Below are positions 43,835 to 52,999 of a DNA stretch of 64,000 nucleotides, in pieces. Both the position numbers and the translations under genes were made by a program. The notes under the pieces were generated by a model. It was not told the origin of the DNA, made no database searches, and saw nothing but the letters and a program-made list of their open reading frames with translations. This stretch comes from Candidatus Gastranaerophilales bacterium. GTDB lineage: Bacteria > Cyanobacteriota > Vampirovibrionia > Gastranaerophilales > Gastranaerophilaceae. The first letter of the stretch is position 1; each line of letters opens with the position of its first letter. The stretch covers positions 1-64,000 of the forward strand of contig CANRGC010000004.1 in NCBI GenBank assembly GCA_947630045.1, read 5' to 3'.

Positions 43835-45433
43835 TCAGTCTTCATTCCTTGAAATGGTCAAATGGCGGTCATCCCCTTCGCCAACACTTTGAGATTGAAG
43901 ATTATATGCGTCTGCAAGCTCATGCTGAAGCTTTCTTATGTTTTGAGGCTGCGGCTCAAGCTCAACCGATTCTGCCCCTTCCATAACTTTTGCAATGGCA
44001 GCCTTTGCCTCGTCAAGCGCCAATTCCGATTCGTCTTTGAAGTTTGTGGTAACTTCTTTAATGTCGGGGTTATCAGCCATATGAAGCGCATCTTTTAAAA
44101 CTTTTTGAATTTGTGACATTGAATTTGTTCTTACAAAATAGACGGGAATTCTGTATTCGTTTGCTATGGATAAAATTTTTGTGCCGCCTTTTGCAAAATT
44201 TTTATGCGCAATCACAATGTCGGAATCTTCAACGTTTCTTGTAATTTCAACGTTTATATCAAGTCTTTCTATTATTTTATTGACAATAGATCTTGAAACT
44301 GCGTAAATATAGATTTTTTTATAGTTTTTAACGGAATTTATATAGCTTTGTCTGTTAAAAGAAAAATTCATCGGGTTTTTAGCCTTGTTGTCAAGTTCCT
44401 GAACCCTGTCGAGTGTTTTTTCAAGATTAGTTTTTTGCGGAGTCTTAAAATCATAAGTCTGGTCAACTTTTCTGATTTCCGGAGTAACCGGCCAGCCCCT
44501 TAAAATGCAATCTACGGCTTCTGCCGTATCTTTATAGACCGCAAGAGTGTTTCTGTCAATTATCTCAATTACGATATCAAATGTGGGCTGTTTTTCACGC
44601 TCAAGAACAGTTTTTTGAGAGCCTCTGTGTTTTGCTTCGTCATCTCCCAGAGTAACGGAACTCACTCCGCCAACCAAATCTGACATGGCGGGATTTTTAA
44701 TTAAATTATCAAGAGTGTTCCCATGGGCGGTTGCAATCAACATAACGCCACGCTCTGCAATCGTTCTTGCCGCCGCAACTTCAAGCTCTGTGCCGATTTC
44801 ATCAACCACGATAACTTCGGGCGTATGGTTTTCAACCGCCTCAATCATTATATCTTTTTGAAATTCCGGCTGCGGAACCTGCATTCTTCTGGCTTTTCCT
44901 ATTGCAGGGTGCGCAACATCGCCATCCCCCGCAATTTCATTTGAGGTGTCGACAACAACAACCCTTTTTCCGAGTTCGTCAGCCACAAGCCTTGAAATTT
45001 CTCTCAGCTTTGTCGTTTTGCCAACTCCGGGGCGCCCCAAAAAAAGAATGCTTTTATTTTGCATAACAAAATCTTTTATACACGCAATCGTTCCCGTAAC
45101 AACACGCCCTATACGGCATGTAAGCCCGATAATTTTTCCTTGTCTGTTTCTTATTGCGCTAATTCGATGAAGCGTTCCCGCAATTCCCGAACGGTTGTCG
45201 GATGTAAATTCGGGAATTTTTGCGGTGATAGAGTCAATATCATCGCTTGTGACGTTATCCGTCCCCAAATATTCAATCTTTCCGTTCCCAATTCTTACTT
45301 CAGGAAGCCTTCCAATATCAAGAACAATTTCAATAGCATCATCCAAAAGCCCGTCGTAGATAGCCCTTTTGATTTTGCCCGGTAATATTTCAACTAATTT
45401 CGTGAGGTCGCTTTGATATTGCACTTCACTCAT
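43835..45433 (-). CDS. Ycf45-type AAA ATPase with C-terminal R3H domain
   Basis: Residues about 115-300 are an SpoIIIAA-like AAA ATPase: FLGRPGVGKTTKLRE (Walker A) and VIVVDEIGTELE (Walker B). A linker and a second small domain follow, and the C-terminus has RKLQHELADAYNLQSQSVGEGDDRHLTI, the R-x3-H pattern of R3H nucleic-acid-binding domains. This layout is that of Ycf45, common in cyanobacteria and red-algal plastids, and supports a cyanobacterial-lineage genome. The start is preceded by a 3-codon frame (ATG AGT TTA TGA) whose stop overlaps it. Confidence 0.88.
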   Translation of the reverse strand: MSEVQYQSDLTKLVEILPGKIKRAIYDGLLDDAIEIVLDIGRLPEVRIGNGKIEYLGTDNVTSDDIDSITAKIPEFTSDNRSGIAGTLHRISAIRNRQGKIIGLTCRIGRVVTGTIACIKDFVMQNKSILFLGRPGVGKTTKLREISRLVADELGKRVVVVDTSNEIAGDGDVAHPAIGKARRMQVPQPEFQKDIMIEAVENHTPEVIVVDEIGTELEVAAARTIAERGVMLIATAHGNTLDNLIKNPAMSDLVGGVSSVTLGDDEAKHRGSQKTVLEREKQPTFDIVIEIIDRNTLAVYKDTAEAVDCILRGWPVTPEIRKVDQTYDFKTPQKTNLEKTLDRVQELDNKAKNPMNFSFNRQSYINSVKNYKKIYIYAVSRSIVNKIIERLDINVEITRNVEDSDIVIAHKNFAKGGTKILSIANEYRIPVYFVRTNSMSQIQKVLKDALHMADNPDIKEVTTNFKDESELALDEAKAAIAKVMEGAESVELEPQPQNIRKLQHELADAYNLQSQSVGEGDDRHLTISRNED

Positions 45434-45441
45434 AAACTCAT
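45430..45441 (-). promoter_or_regulatory. Three-codon frame overlapping the Ycf45-type start
   Basis: Minus strand ATG-AGT-TTA-TGA; its TGA shares bases with the main ATG (ATGA). AAAGGC (45450-45445) is 4 bases before this frame but 12 before the main start, suggesting reinitiation. Confidence 0.35.
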
Positions 45442-45513
45442 TTTGCCTTTCAACAAGAAAAGTCTTTTATTCTTATTATAACCCCTTTTTGGGCAAATAC
45501 AAGTGTCTTAAAA

Positions 45514-46149
45514 TTACTTATACTTGATAAAACCTATCCTGTGTATGGGCCAAAACTTGAATACAGCATGACCTATGATGTTTTCTTTCGGCAAAAGCCC
45601 CCAAAAACGACTGTCTTGACTGTTTCCTCTGTTGTCACCCATCATAAAATATTTGTCTTCGGGAATTTTTATGGGCCCGCAATACATATCATCTCTGCAT
45701 GGTATCCAGTCGGTTTGGCTTAAAATATAAGGTTCTTCCTCTTTTTTACCGTTTATAAAAACAAAATAGTTGTCCCCTTCTTTTTTAATTTCAAGAGTAT
45801 CTCCGGGGGTTCCTATTATTCTTTTTATATAGGCTATATCTTTGCAAAGAACGCCTGTAAGCCTTGCCATTACAGATAAAAAATCTGTTTTTAAAACTTC
45901 ATCCGGCGGGTAAAAAACGACAACATCACCCCTTTTTGGCTCAACAAAAGGTTTTGTCACTTTTTCAACAAAAATTCTATCGCCTTCAATCATTGTGGGA
46001 TACATTGAAGATGAAGGTATCCACCTTAATTCGCCTATGAAAAATCTTATAAGAATTACGGCAACAAGAACAAAGACAACCGTTTCCATAAATTCTTTAA
46101 AAATCGCCTTTAAATTTTTATCAATTAACTCTTCGTTTTCGTCGCTCAT
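45514..46149 (-). CDS. lepB: Signal peptidase I
   Basis: Membrane peptidase releasing exported proteins. PSSSMYPTM carries the nucleophile Ser near residue 42, AYIKRIIGTPGD the catalytic Lys, and MGDNRGNSQDSR the C-terminal box. One N-terminal membrane helix (about 15-37). GAGGA before ATG. It is the last gene of the lipid A gene string. Confidence 0.95.
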   Translation of the reverse strand: MSDENEELIDKNLKAIFKEFMETVVFVLVAVILIRFFIGELRWIPSSSMYPTMIEGDRIFVEKVTKPFVEPKRGDVVVFYPPDEVLKTDFLSVMARLTGVLCKDIAYIKRIIGTPGDTLEIKKEGDNYFVFINGKKEEEPYILSQTDWIPCRDDMYCGPIKIPEDKYFMMGDNRGNSQDSRFWGLLPKENIIGHAVFKFWPIHRIGFIKYK

Positions 46150-46152
46150 AGT

Positions 46153-47001
46153 TTAATCCTCATTGAAAATGTTTAAGTAAGCGGTCAGTTTTTGGTCTTT
46201 ATCTTTTGATTTTATTATATTTTTTGTTTTATTTATAAGATTATCTAAAAATAAATCAGCACTCTCAATTATACCACAAGAGTTTAAAATTTCTGGCAGA
46301 GTGCAAATTCCGTTGTTTTTGTCGCTTGAAATTTTATCTTTGTCTTTATTTTTAAAATTGTTGATATCGTCTTTTATCTGGAAACAAAGGGCGAAATTTT
46401 CGGCAAAATCAATTAAACTCTTATCAATTTTAACATTTTTAATCTCTCCAACCCCGATAACAGCGCCTTTAAAAAGCGGTGAGGTTTTTTCCGTTGAATA
46501 AATAAGATAATCATTCAGATTTTTGTTATTAAACCTGTTTTTGAGGGCGGATATTTCACTTTTTGTCATTTCATAACTTATTTTTGCCATTATGTTTATA
46601 ATTTCGATATTTCCGATTTCATATACAAGTTGCATTGCCGTTGAAAGAAGATAATCTCCCGCAAGCACAGCTGTTTTATCGCCTTTTTCAAAGTTTAGGC
46701 AAACAAGCCCTCTGCGCTTCTTTCCGTCATCTAAAATGTCATCATGAATTAAGCTTGCGGAATGCAAAAGTTCTATTGCACAGGCAAAAGAAATAATTTT
46801 TTCATCAATATCAAGATTTAAAAAATCACAAACGGAAAAAATGAAAAGAGGACGAAGCCTTTTTGCATTATTAAAAAGAAACTTTTCAAAATATGAATTT
46901 AATTCGGTTTGATTTGAATTAAGTGTGTCCTTAAGTCTGATTTCAAGCTCTCGGAGCCTTTTTTCATTATGATTTACAAGGTCATTATAAAATTTGTTCA
47001 T
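46153..47001 (-). CDS. Polyprenyl diphosphate synthase
   Basis: Chain-elongating isoprenyl synthase, probably making the C40-type precursor for quinone or for undecaprenyl-like carriers. First Asp-rich motif HDDILDDGKKRRG is complete; second reads QIKDDINNF, with Asn replacing the usual Asp in DDxxD. GDYLLS and KTSPLF also fit. 282 residues. It starts 3 bases after the M29 gene, so it belongs to the same transcript. Confidence 0.88.
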   Translation of the reverse strand: MNKFYNDLVNHNEKRLRELEIRLKDTLNSNQTELNSYFEKFLFNNAKRLRPLFIFSVCDFLNLDIDEKIISFACAIELLHSASLIHDDILDDGKKRRGLVCLNFEKGDKTAVLAGDYLLSTAMQLVYEIGNIEIINIMAKISYEMTKSEISALKNRFNNKNLNDYLIYSTEKTSPLFKGAVIGVGEIKNVKIDKSLIDFAENFALCFQIKDDINNFKNKDKDKISSDKNNGICTLPEILNSCGIIESADLFLDNLINKTKNIIKSKDKDQKLTAYLNIFNED

Positions 47002-47004
47002 AGC

Positions 47005-48105
47005 TTAAATTACAAATTTACCGTCTTTGTATACCAATTTGTCATCCATAAAAATTTCGCCGTTTTTCATGTTTTTGATAATATCCCAATGAAGCCCCGA
47101 AACATTTTTGCCGCCCGTTTCGGGATAGCTTGCTCCAAGCGCCATATGAATTGAACCGCCGATTTTTTCATCAAAAAGAATATTACCCGTGACATTTTTA
47201 ACTCTTTCGTTTGTGCCGATAGCAATTTCGCCCGAAATTTTTGAGCCTTCATCCATATTGAGCATGGATAAAAGAAAATCTTCACCAACCTCGGCTTTGG
47301 CTTCAATTACCCTTCCTTTGCTGAATTTAAGGTAAATTTTTTCTGCCGAATTACCCCTGTATATTGCGGGGAAATCGAAATAAATTTCGCCTTCCGTTAA
47401 ATCTTCAACGGGGGATGTAAAAATCTCGCCGTCAGGAAAATTGTTTAACCCGTCGCATGAAATCCATTTTCTGTTTTCGGTATTAAAGGTTATATCGGTT
47501 TTTTCGCCAATAATATGAACATTTTTGGTGTTTTGAATTAAATTCACTATTCTGTTTTGCTCTTTACTGATTTCTTCCCATTTTTGAACGGGGTTTTCCA
47601 AATCAAGATAGCAAGCCTTAATTAAAAACTCAGTATAGTCTTCGAGGCTCATTTTTGCTTCCTGACTGAGCGCATGGGTTGGAAAATCAGCTATAACCCA
47701 ATTAAGTTCACCTTTTTCGGAGCGTTTTAACATTGTCTGGGAAAGCTCTCTTGTTGCCTTTGAGCGTTTTGCCAGTTTATCGGAATTAACGCCCGCCATA
47801 GCTTTTACGTTAAACGGAGCACCTATTGAAATTAACTTGTCAATTTTGTTATATTCAAGTTTTGAAATATCGTCAACAAAAGAAAGCTGCTCATCCGAAG
47901 CATTTTTTATAAAAATTTCGCTTAAGCCTTCAAGACCGCACCTTACAATGGGGTTTGCACCGTTTTTTAATACCAGTTTATAAATTTCTTTAATCAAAGG
48001 TTCCGCAAGATAAGATTCCGCTTTAATCAGCACCAAATCGCCCTTTTTAACTTTTGTTGAATAGTTAACAAGGACATCTGCATATTTTTGATAAAGGTTA
48101 TTCAT
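47005..48105 (-). CDS. Aminopeptidase, M29 family
   Basis: Metallo-aminopeptidase of the thermophilic M29 (AmpS/AmpT) family. The N-terminal domain (NYSTKVKKGDLVLIKAE) and the C-terminal metal-binding blocks GEIAIGTNERV, DEKIGGSIHMALG and SGLHWD, with Glu, His and Asp ligands, are all present. Length 366 is slightly shorter than usual. Its stop overlaps lpxA's end region by 8 bases at the gene start, so it is translated with the lipid A genes without an obvious functional link. Confidence 0.88.
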   Translation of the reverse strand: MNNLYQKYADVLVNYSTKVKKGDLVLIKAESYLAEPLIKEIYKLVLKNGANPIVRCGLEGLSEIFIKNASDEQLSFVDDISKLEYNKIDKLISIGAPFNVKAMAGVNSDKLAKRSKATRELSQTMLKRSEKGELNWVIADFPTHALSQEAKMSLEDYTEFLIKACYLDLENPVQKWEEISKEQNRIVNLIQNTKNVHIIGEKTDITFNTENRKWISCDGLNNFPDGEIFTSPVEDLTEGEIYFDFPAIYRGNSAEKIYLKFSKGRVIEAKAEVGEDFLLSMLNMDEGSKISGEIAIGTNERVKNVTGNILFDEKIGGSIHMALGASYPETGGKNVSGLHWDIIKNMKNGEIFMDDKLVYKDGKFVI

Positions 48106-48910
48106 TAAAATCGTTTCCCGCTTTTATAAACTCTTTGTTTGTCTTTATGTTAACCCCTCTTTTTGAGGTCTTAATAAATTCAATTAATTTATCAACGTAA
48201 GAATTTTTTTCGACTTCTTTTTCAATTTTTTCAATTGCTTGAGTTGTATTATAATCTGTGCTTTTTAAAATTCTAACTGCCTTATGTATTGCATCCACAG
48301 AGGCTTTATCCACACCTTTTCTTCTTAGCCCGATTGCGTTAACACCGATTGCAATTGCAGGCAGTCCTTCAGATTTTGTATAGGGAAGAATATCGACTCT
48401 TGAAGCTGAGGCGCCCGAAATTATAGCCATTTCACCTATTCTGACATTTTGATGAAAAACGCTCATTCCGCCAAGCCAAGCGCCGAAGCCGACATGGACA
48501 TGCCCGCCTATTGTCGCCCCGTTTGCCATAATTACGTTATTTCCCAGTACACAGTTGTGTGCAACATGTGCATATGCCATTATAAGGCATTCGTCGCCTA
48601 TTATAGTGTTTGTGCCTTCGCCGGAACCTCTGTTTACGGTTGAAAATTCTCTTATCCAGCAATTTTTTCCGATTATAACTCCGGTTTTTTCGCCCTTATA
48701 ACCCAAGTCTTGAGGCTCACCGCCAATTGAAGCAAAAGGTGCAATCTTTGTACCTTCGCCAATTGTTGCAAACTCAATACTAACGTTATTTCCGATTGTA
48801 ACCCCTTTTTCGATTACAACATCTTTGCCGATAACCGTGTATGCTCCGATTTCAACGTCCGGAGCAATTTTTGCATTTTCGTCTATTATTGCCGTTTTAT
48901 GAATTGCCAT
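48098..48910 (-). CDS. lpxA: UDP-N-acetylglucosamine acyltransferase (LpxA)
   Basis: First acyl transfer of lipid A synthesis. Left-handed beta helix with hexapeptide repeats from the N-terminus (HKTAIIDENAKIAPDVEIGAY); MAYAHVAHNCVLG carries the catalytic His near residue 125. Helical C-terminal tail (GVNAIGLRRKGV and after). 270 residues. Preceded by fabZ with a 12-base gap. Confidence 0.95.
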   Translation of the reverse strand: MAIHKTAIIDENAKIAPDVEIGAYTVIGKDVVIEKGVTIGNNVSIEFATIGEGTKIAPFASIGGEPQDLGYKGEKTGVIIGKNCWIREFSTVNRGSGEGTNTIIGDECLIMAYAHVAHNCVLGNNVIMANGATIGGHVHVGFGAWLGGMSVFHQNVRIGEMAIISGASASRVDILPYTKSEGLPAIAIGVNAIGLRRKGVDKASVDAIHKAVRILKSTDYNTTQAIEKIEKEVEKNSYVDKLIEFIKTSKRGVNIKTNKEFIKAGNDFNE

Positions 48911-48922
48911 TTTACTGTCCTT

Positions 48923-49375
48923 TTATTTTAATGCTACCGTAAGTTCCGCTTCAACGCATAATTTTCCGTCTACATATCCTCTCCCTTGACATTTTGCAAT
49001 CGGTCCTTTTACCTTTGTTGTATAAACTTCCATATCAAATCTGTCTCCGGGGCGAACAACATTTTTAAAGCGGCAGTTGTCAACGCCTGCAAAAAGTGCA
49101 AGTTTGCCCTTAAATTGGTCAAGAGTAAGCAAAATTGGCGCCGCCGTTTGAGCAAGAGCTTCAATTTGAAGCACCCCCGGCATTATCGGATTGTTTGGAA
49201 AATGCCCGTTAAAAAACATTTCATTCACACTAAGGTTTTTATAGCCCTTGGAATATTTGCTCGGAACGCATTCCGTTATTCTGTCTACAAGCAAAAAGGG
49301 ATATCTGTGGGGGAGCATTTCCATAATTTGTATTATATCAAGTGAAATCGGTTTAATTTCTTGATCTTCAGTCAT
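48923..49375 (-). CDS. fabZ: 3-hydroxyacyl-ACP dehydratase FabZ
   Basis: Hot-dog dehydratase in fatty acid elongation. MLPHRYPFLLVDR and NGHFPNNPIMPGVLQIEALAQ carry the catalytic His and Glu. Length 150. Its location between lpxC and lpxA is the classical gamma-proteobacterial/cyanobacterial arrangement coupling lipid A and fatty acid supply. Confidence 0.97.
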   Translation of the reverse strand: MTEDQEIKPISLDIIQIMEMLPHRYPFLLVDRITECVPSKYSKGYKNLSVNEMFFNGHFPNNPIMPGVLQIEALAQTAAPILLTLDQFKGKLALFAGVDNCRFKNVVRPGDRFDMEVYTTKVKGPIAKCQGRGYVDGKLCVEAELTVALK

Positions 49376-49389
49376 ATTATTTCTCCTAT

Positions 49390-50208
49390 TTATTGTATTG
49401 CTTCAGACAGAATTTTTGCCGCCTGAATATGATATCCATGCCCCGCCTCTTTAACAAGGATGTCGGCATTCAATTTTAAAGGGTTTACACCCGTCAAGTA
49501 AAAGTCGCCGATAATATCTAAAATTTTGTGTTTTATCGGTTCAAATTCGCTTCTCAATTCCGTTGTATATCCGTCCTCGGTTAAACCGACGGTATTTTCA
49601 ATTGTAACCCCTTTTGAAAAGCCCATTTTTTGAAAGGTTTCCAAATCTTTTAAATAGCCAAACGTTCTTGCCTCAACAATTTCATTTAAATTAGCGTCTG
49701 TGTTTAATGTTGTCCACCTGTTTTTGAGTTCGGGGTGGTTAAAATTAACGGAATATGTAATTGTCGTTTTTTCAGACGGAATAAGAACTATAGAGCTTTT
49801 ATTTGCCTTAAAAACAACCGTTTTTTTAAGAGGTTTTACAGGCTCGCTTTCGCCCTTATAGCCGATTTTGTTAAATTCATCAACCCAGACTTTTGCGCTT
49901 CCGTCAAAAATCGGGGTTTCATATCCTTCCGATTTGACATAAACATCGAGTGCGTCAATTCCGACTATTGCACAAGAAGCTATAAAATGTTCAACGAGAG
50001 CAATTTTGGCATTTGCACCGTTTTCAACATTAGCAAGCACAACGCAGTGGTCGGTTGCAACGACATTTTGAAGTTTTGCTTCTATGACATTTTCATTAAA
50101 ATGAAACCTTATTCCTTTTTTATCCGAAGGATGAATTTCAAAGGTTGACAATATGTTAGACATAAGCCCGTTTCCGGACAATGTTATGTTAGATTTTAGC
50201 GTCTTCAT
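49390..50208 (-). CDS. lpxC: UDP-3-O-acyl-N-acetylglucosamine deacetylase (LpxC)
   Basis: Zinc deacetylase, committed step of lipid A synthesis. [14 protein letters not shown] holds the first zinc His, and [12 protein letters not shown] the second His and the Asp. [10 protein letters not shown] is typical. Length 272, shorter than E. coli's 305. Its start lies 20 bases inside the end of lpxD. Confidence 0.95.
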   Translation of the reverse strand: MKTLKSNITLSGNGLMSNILSTFEIHPSDKKGIRFHFNENVIEAKLQNVVATDHCVVLANVENGANAKIALVEHFIASCAIVGIDALDVYVKSEGYETPIFDGSAKVWVDEFNKIGYKGESEPVKPLKKTVVFKANKSSIVLIPSEKTTITYSVNFNHPELKNRWTTLNTDANLNEIVEARTFGYLKDLETFQKMGFSKGVTIENTVGLTEDGYTTELRSEFEPIKHKILDIIGDFYLTGVNPLKLNADILVKEAGHGYHIQAAKILSEAIQ

Positions 50209-51298
50209 TTAAAAATTTCTCATAGTCTTCTAAAAGGTGTTGATATTTTTTATATTTTTGAACCATAACTTCGGCTTCCGCAAGATATTTCATTCTCTTT
50301 ATGAAATCTTTTCTGTAAACAGCGGGAGCGCCCATAATAACGCTTTTTGCGGGGAATGATTTTGTAACACCCGCTTGAGCAAGAACAATTGAGTCATCGC
50401 CGATATCAGTATGGTCTTTGAGCCCTGCCTGACCTGCAATAACAACTCTGTCGCCGATTTTACAGCTTCCGGCTATACCAACCTGAGAAACTATCATACA
50501 AGCTGAGCCGATTTTACAGTTGTGCCCAATCATAACAAGGTTATCAATTTTTGTTTGGTTTCCAACCGTTGTGTTTTCTATCGTGCCTCTGTCGATTGTC
50601 GTGTTTGCGCCGATTTCGACATCATCTCCGATTTCAACGGAACCTAAAGAAGGAATTTTGTATATTTTTTGATTTTCCTTCCCGCCTTTAACTTCGCCCT
50701 CTTTTCTTGCCGTTTCAATATTGTCTGGGGTTTCGGTTACAAAGCTGAACCCGTCAGCCCCGATTGAAGCGCCATGGTGCAATATACATCTGTCACCGAT
50801 TTTTACAAAGTCACCGACGTTAACTCCGGGGTGGAAAAGACAATCTGAGCCGAGTTTTGCAAATTTTCCGACATAAACGTTTGCCAAAAGTTTTGTATTA
50901 TCGCCAATTTCGGCTCCTCTTGAAATTACGACATTCGGACCGATTGAAACGTTTTGTCCCAGTTTCGCTTCGGGATGAACAACCGCAGTAGGATGAACAC
51001 CCACGTTATAGTCAGGACCTTCATAAAATACATTTAAAAGCGTCATCATCGCAAGTCTCGGGCGTTCAACCTCAATTGTTGAAATAAAGGGAAGGTTAAC
51101 ACCCAAAGGAACAAGGGCGCATTTTGCCTTGGTTTCTTTTAAATCTTCAATTTCTTTTTCACCGAGTGCAAGTGCAAGAGTACTTTCATCCGCAAGCAAA
51201 GGCGGCAAAACTTTATTAATGTTGCTGTCTTTTACTTTGCTTAAAATTCCCTTTACAAGACTTGCCAAGTCTTCCTGACTATATGTTTTATTGCTCAC
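50189..51298 (-). CDS. lpxD: UDP-3-O-(3-hydroxyacyl)glucosamine N-acyltransferase (LpxD)
   Basis: Adds the second acyl chain to the lipid A precursor. N-terminal uridine-binding domain (residues 1-110) then hexapeptide beta helix; [23 protein letters not shown] carries the catalytic His (GHNCKIG), and the C-terminus has a coiled helix. Length 369. Here it heads the run lpxD-lpxC-fabZ-lpxA. GAAAAGGAGAAATT precedes the ATG. Confidence 0.95.
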   Translation of the reverse strand: MSNKTYSQEDLASLVKGILSKVKDSNINKVLPPLLADESTLALALGEKEIEDLKETKAKCALVPLGVNLPFISTIEVERPRLAMMTLLNVFYEGPDYNVGVHPTAVVHPEAKLGQNVSIGPNVVISRGAEIGDNTKLLANVYVGKFAKLGSDCLFHPGVNVGDFVKIGDRCILHHGASIGADGFSFVTETPDNIETARKEGEVKGGKENQKIYKIPSLGSVEIGDDVEIGANTTIDRGTIENTTVGNQTKIDNLVMIGHNCKIGSACMIVSQVGIAGSCKIGDRVVIAGQAGLKDHTDIGDDSIVLAQAGVTKSFPAKSVIMGAPAVYRKDFIKRMKYLAEAEVMVQKYKKYQHLLEDYEKFLNEDAKI

Positions 51299-51345
51299 AA
51301 TTTCTCCTTTTCAAAGCCATGTGGTTCTTATCCATTGTATTACAT

Positions 51346-51810
51346 TTATTTTATTTTGTCGATTATTTTTGTTGTTGATTTTCCCTCTACAAGCTTAATA
51401 AACTTAATCTCTCCCCCGTTTTTCATTATTGTTTCCGCCTCGGGAAGGGTTTCTTCGGTGTAATCGGCTCCTTTTGTGTAGATATCGGGCTTTACCTTGT
51501 CTAAAAGCGTTTTTGGAGAGATTTCGTCAAAAAGAATAATGTAATCGACAGATTCAAGCCCCGATAAAACTTCCGCTCTGTCATCCTGATTATTTATCGG
51601 TCTTTCAGGACCTTTTAGTGCACGGACCGAAATGTCCGAATTTAAGCCTACAATTAAAATGTCTCCGAATTTTTTACTTTCTTTAAGATATCTTACATGA
51701 CCGGCATGCAAAATATCAAAACATCCGTTAGTCATGACAATTTTTTTGTTTATTTTTTTTAAATCATTTAAAAAAGCGTCCAGATTTTCTTTTTCAACAA
51801 GTTTTTCCAC
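51346..51810 (-). CDS. rfaE2: D-glycero-beta-D-manno-heptose 1-phosphate adenylyltransferase (RfaE2)
   Basis: Stand-alone adenylyltransferase domain that activates heptose for LPS core synthesis. TNGCFDILHAGHVRYL is the nucleotide-binding motif, GLNSDISVR and EGKSTTKII follow. Length 154 corresponds to the C-terminal half of E. coli HldE; the kinase half is elsewhere. Starts with GTG; AAGGA 8 bases upstream. It supplies the donor for the heptosyltransferase at 59.5 kb. Confidence 0.93.
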   Translation of the reverse strand: MEKLVEKENLDAFLNDLKKINKKIVMTNGCFDILHAGHVRYLKESKKFGDILIVGLNSDISVRALKGPERPINNQDDRAEVLSGLESVDYIILFDEISPKTLLDKVKPDIYTKGADYTEETLPEAETIMKNGGEIKFIKLVEGKSTTKIIDKIK

Positions 51811-51830
51811 TTAATAATTCCTTTTTTTGA

Positions 51831-51868
51831 AAATAAAAGCCGCAATTTAAAATTTACGGCTTTTATTT
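51831..51868. terminator. Terminator between the PpiC lipoprotein gene and rfaE2
   Basis: Perfect 12-bp stem AAATAAAAGCCG/CGGCTTTTATTT. On the minus strand it ends the transcript from mfd and the PpiC gene, so rfaE2 must have its own promoter. Confidence 0.88.
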
Positions 51869-51877
51869 AGTGTTTAT

Positions 51878-52999
51878 TTATTTTACAGCTTGCGTTTTTT
51901 GTTCTTGCGCCTGCGCAGAAGCTTTTTCTTTTATTGCATTTTCAATTTTATTTATGTCAAAATCAGGGTCAACGTAGTTAACTTTTGCCGAAGCCTTGAG
52001 CCCGTCAAAAAGTTTTGCGAGTGCGTCAGCTCTTTTTTTCTGTGTAAGATAAACGTTAATTTCATCTTTCAATTTTTCAAAAGGCTGAACACCGGCTTGC
52101 GCCTTGTCGGTAACGATAATTATATGATAACCGAAGTCTGTTACGACGATTTCTGACACCGTTCCGGGTTTTAACTTAAATGCAACGTCGGAAAAAGGTT
52201 TTACCATTGCGTTTCTGTCAAAAAATCCTAAGTCGCCGCCTTTTTCCGCAGAAGCTTTGTCATCAGAATATTGTTTTGCAAGAGCGGCAAAGTTTTCAGG
52301 GTTTTTAGCCGCTTTCGCTCTGACTTCTTTTGCAAAATTCATCTTTGCATCAACCGCTTCTTGAGTTTTTTTGTTGATTTCATCGCTTGTAAGCGTTCCT
52401 TTTTTATCCTGACTTACAATTTCCTGCTTAATTTGAGCCGGATTAACCTCAATTAATATATGCGAAGCCCTGACTCTTTCGGGGAAATTGAACATAGCTT
52501 TATTTTTGTTATAAAAGTCTTTAACTTCTTTATCGGTAACTTTTGAAGAGTCAATTTTATCAATTAACTTATCGATTTTTATCTCGGCTTCAAGGTTTTC
52601 TTCAAACTCTTTGTTTGAAACTCCGTTTGTCCTTAAAAACTCATCCATTTTTTCTTTAGAGCCGATTTTGTTTTGAATTTCAGCTTTTTTTGCCTCTATT
52701 TCATCTTTTGATACGGTTATATTTCTTTTTTCAAATTCCTGTTCAATAATTGCCTTTAAAATAAGTTCGTTAACGAGTCTGTCTTTTAACATAAGCGACA
52801 TAAGACTGTTTTCATCTTTAAGATATTCTTCAATCTGTTTGTTGTCGGCAGCTTTGATTTCTTCATTGTAAATTTTTTCATATTCGGCTTTTGTGATTGG
52901 TTCGCCGTTAACTTCGATAATTGCGGTTTTATCTTTAATACAGCCGGTTAAGCCAAAAAGCAACAGTGTGCTTGCAAGCAAAATTCTCGTAAGTTTCAT
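51878..52999 (-). CDS. SurA/PrsA-like PpiC peptidyl-prolyl isomerase lipoprotein
   Basis: Lipoprotein signal (LFGLTGC, Cys as lipid anchor near residue 20). N-terminal SurA-type chaperone helices (residues 30-170), then a parvulin domain with RASHILIEV, GGDLGFFDR and VTDFGYHII, and a helical C-terminus. Likely folds exported proteins in the periplasm or at the outer membrane. It begins 1 base after mfd, whose stop and this start nearly touch. Confidence 0.9.
   Translation of the reverse strand: MKLTRILLASTLLLFGLTGCIKDKTAIIEVNGEPITKAEYEKIYNEEIKAADNKQIEEYLKDENSLMSLMLKDRLVNELILKAIIEQEFEKRNITVSKDEIEAKKAEIQNKIGSKEKMDEFLRTNGVSNKEFEENLEAEIKIDKLIDKIDSSKVTDKEVKDFYNKNKAMFNFPERVRASHILIEVNPAQIKQEIVSQDKKGTLTSDEINKKTQEAVDAKMNFAKEVRAKAAKNPENFAALAKQYSDDKASAEKGGDLGFFDRNAMVKPFSDVAFKLKPGTVSEIVVTDFGYHIIIVTDKAQAGVQPFEKLKDEINVYLTQKKRADALAKLFDGLKASAKVNYVDPDFDINKIENAIKEKASAQAQEQKTQAVK

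Noticed and set aside
46301-46501. Hydrophobic plus-strand frame inside the polyprenyl synthase gene
   Set aside because: Antisense of a conserved gene without start signals; not a membrane protein.
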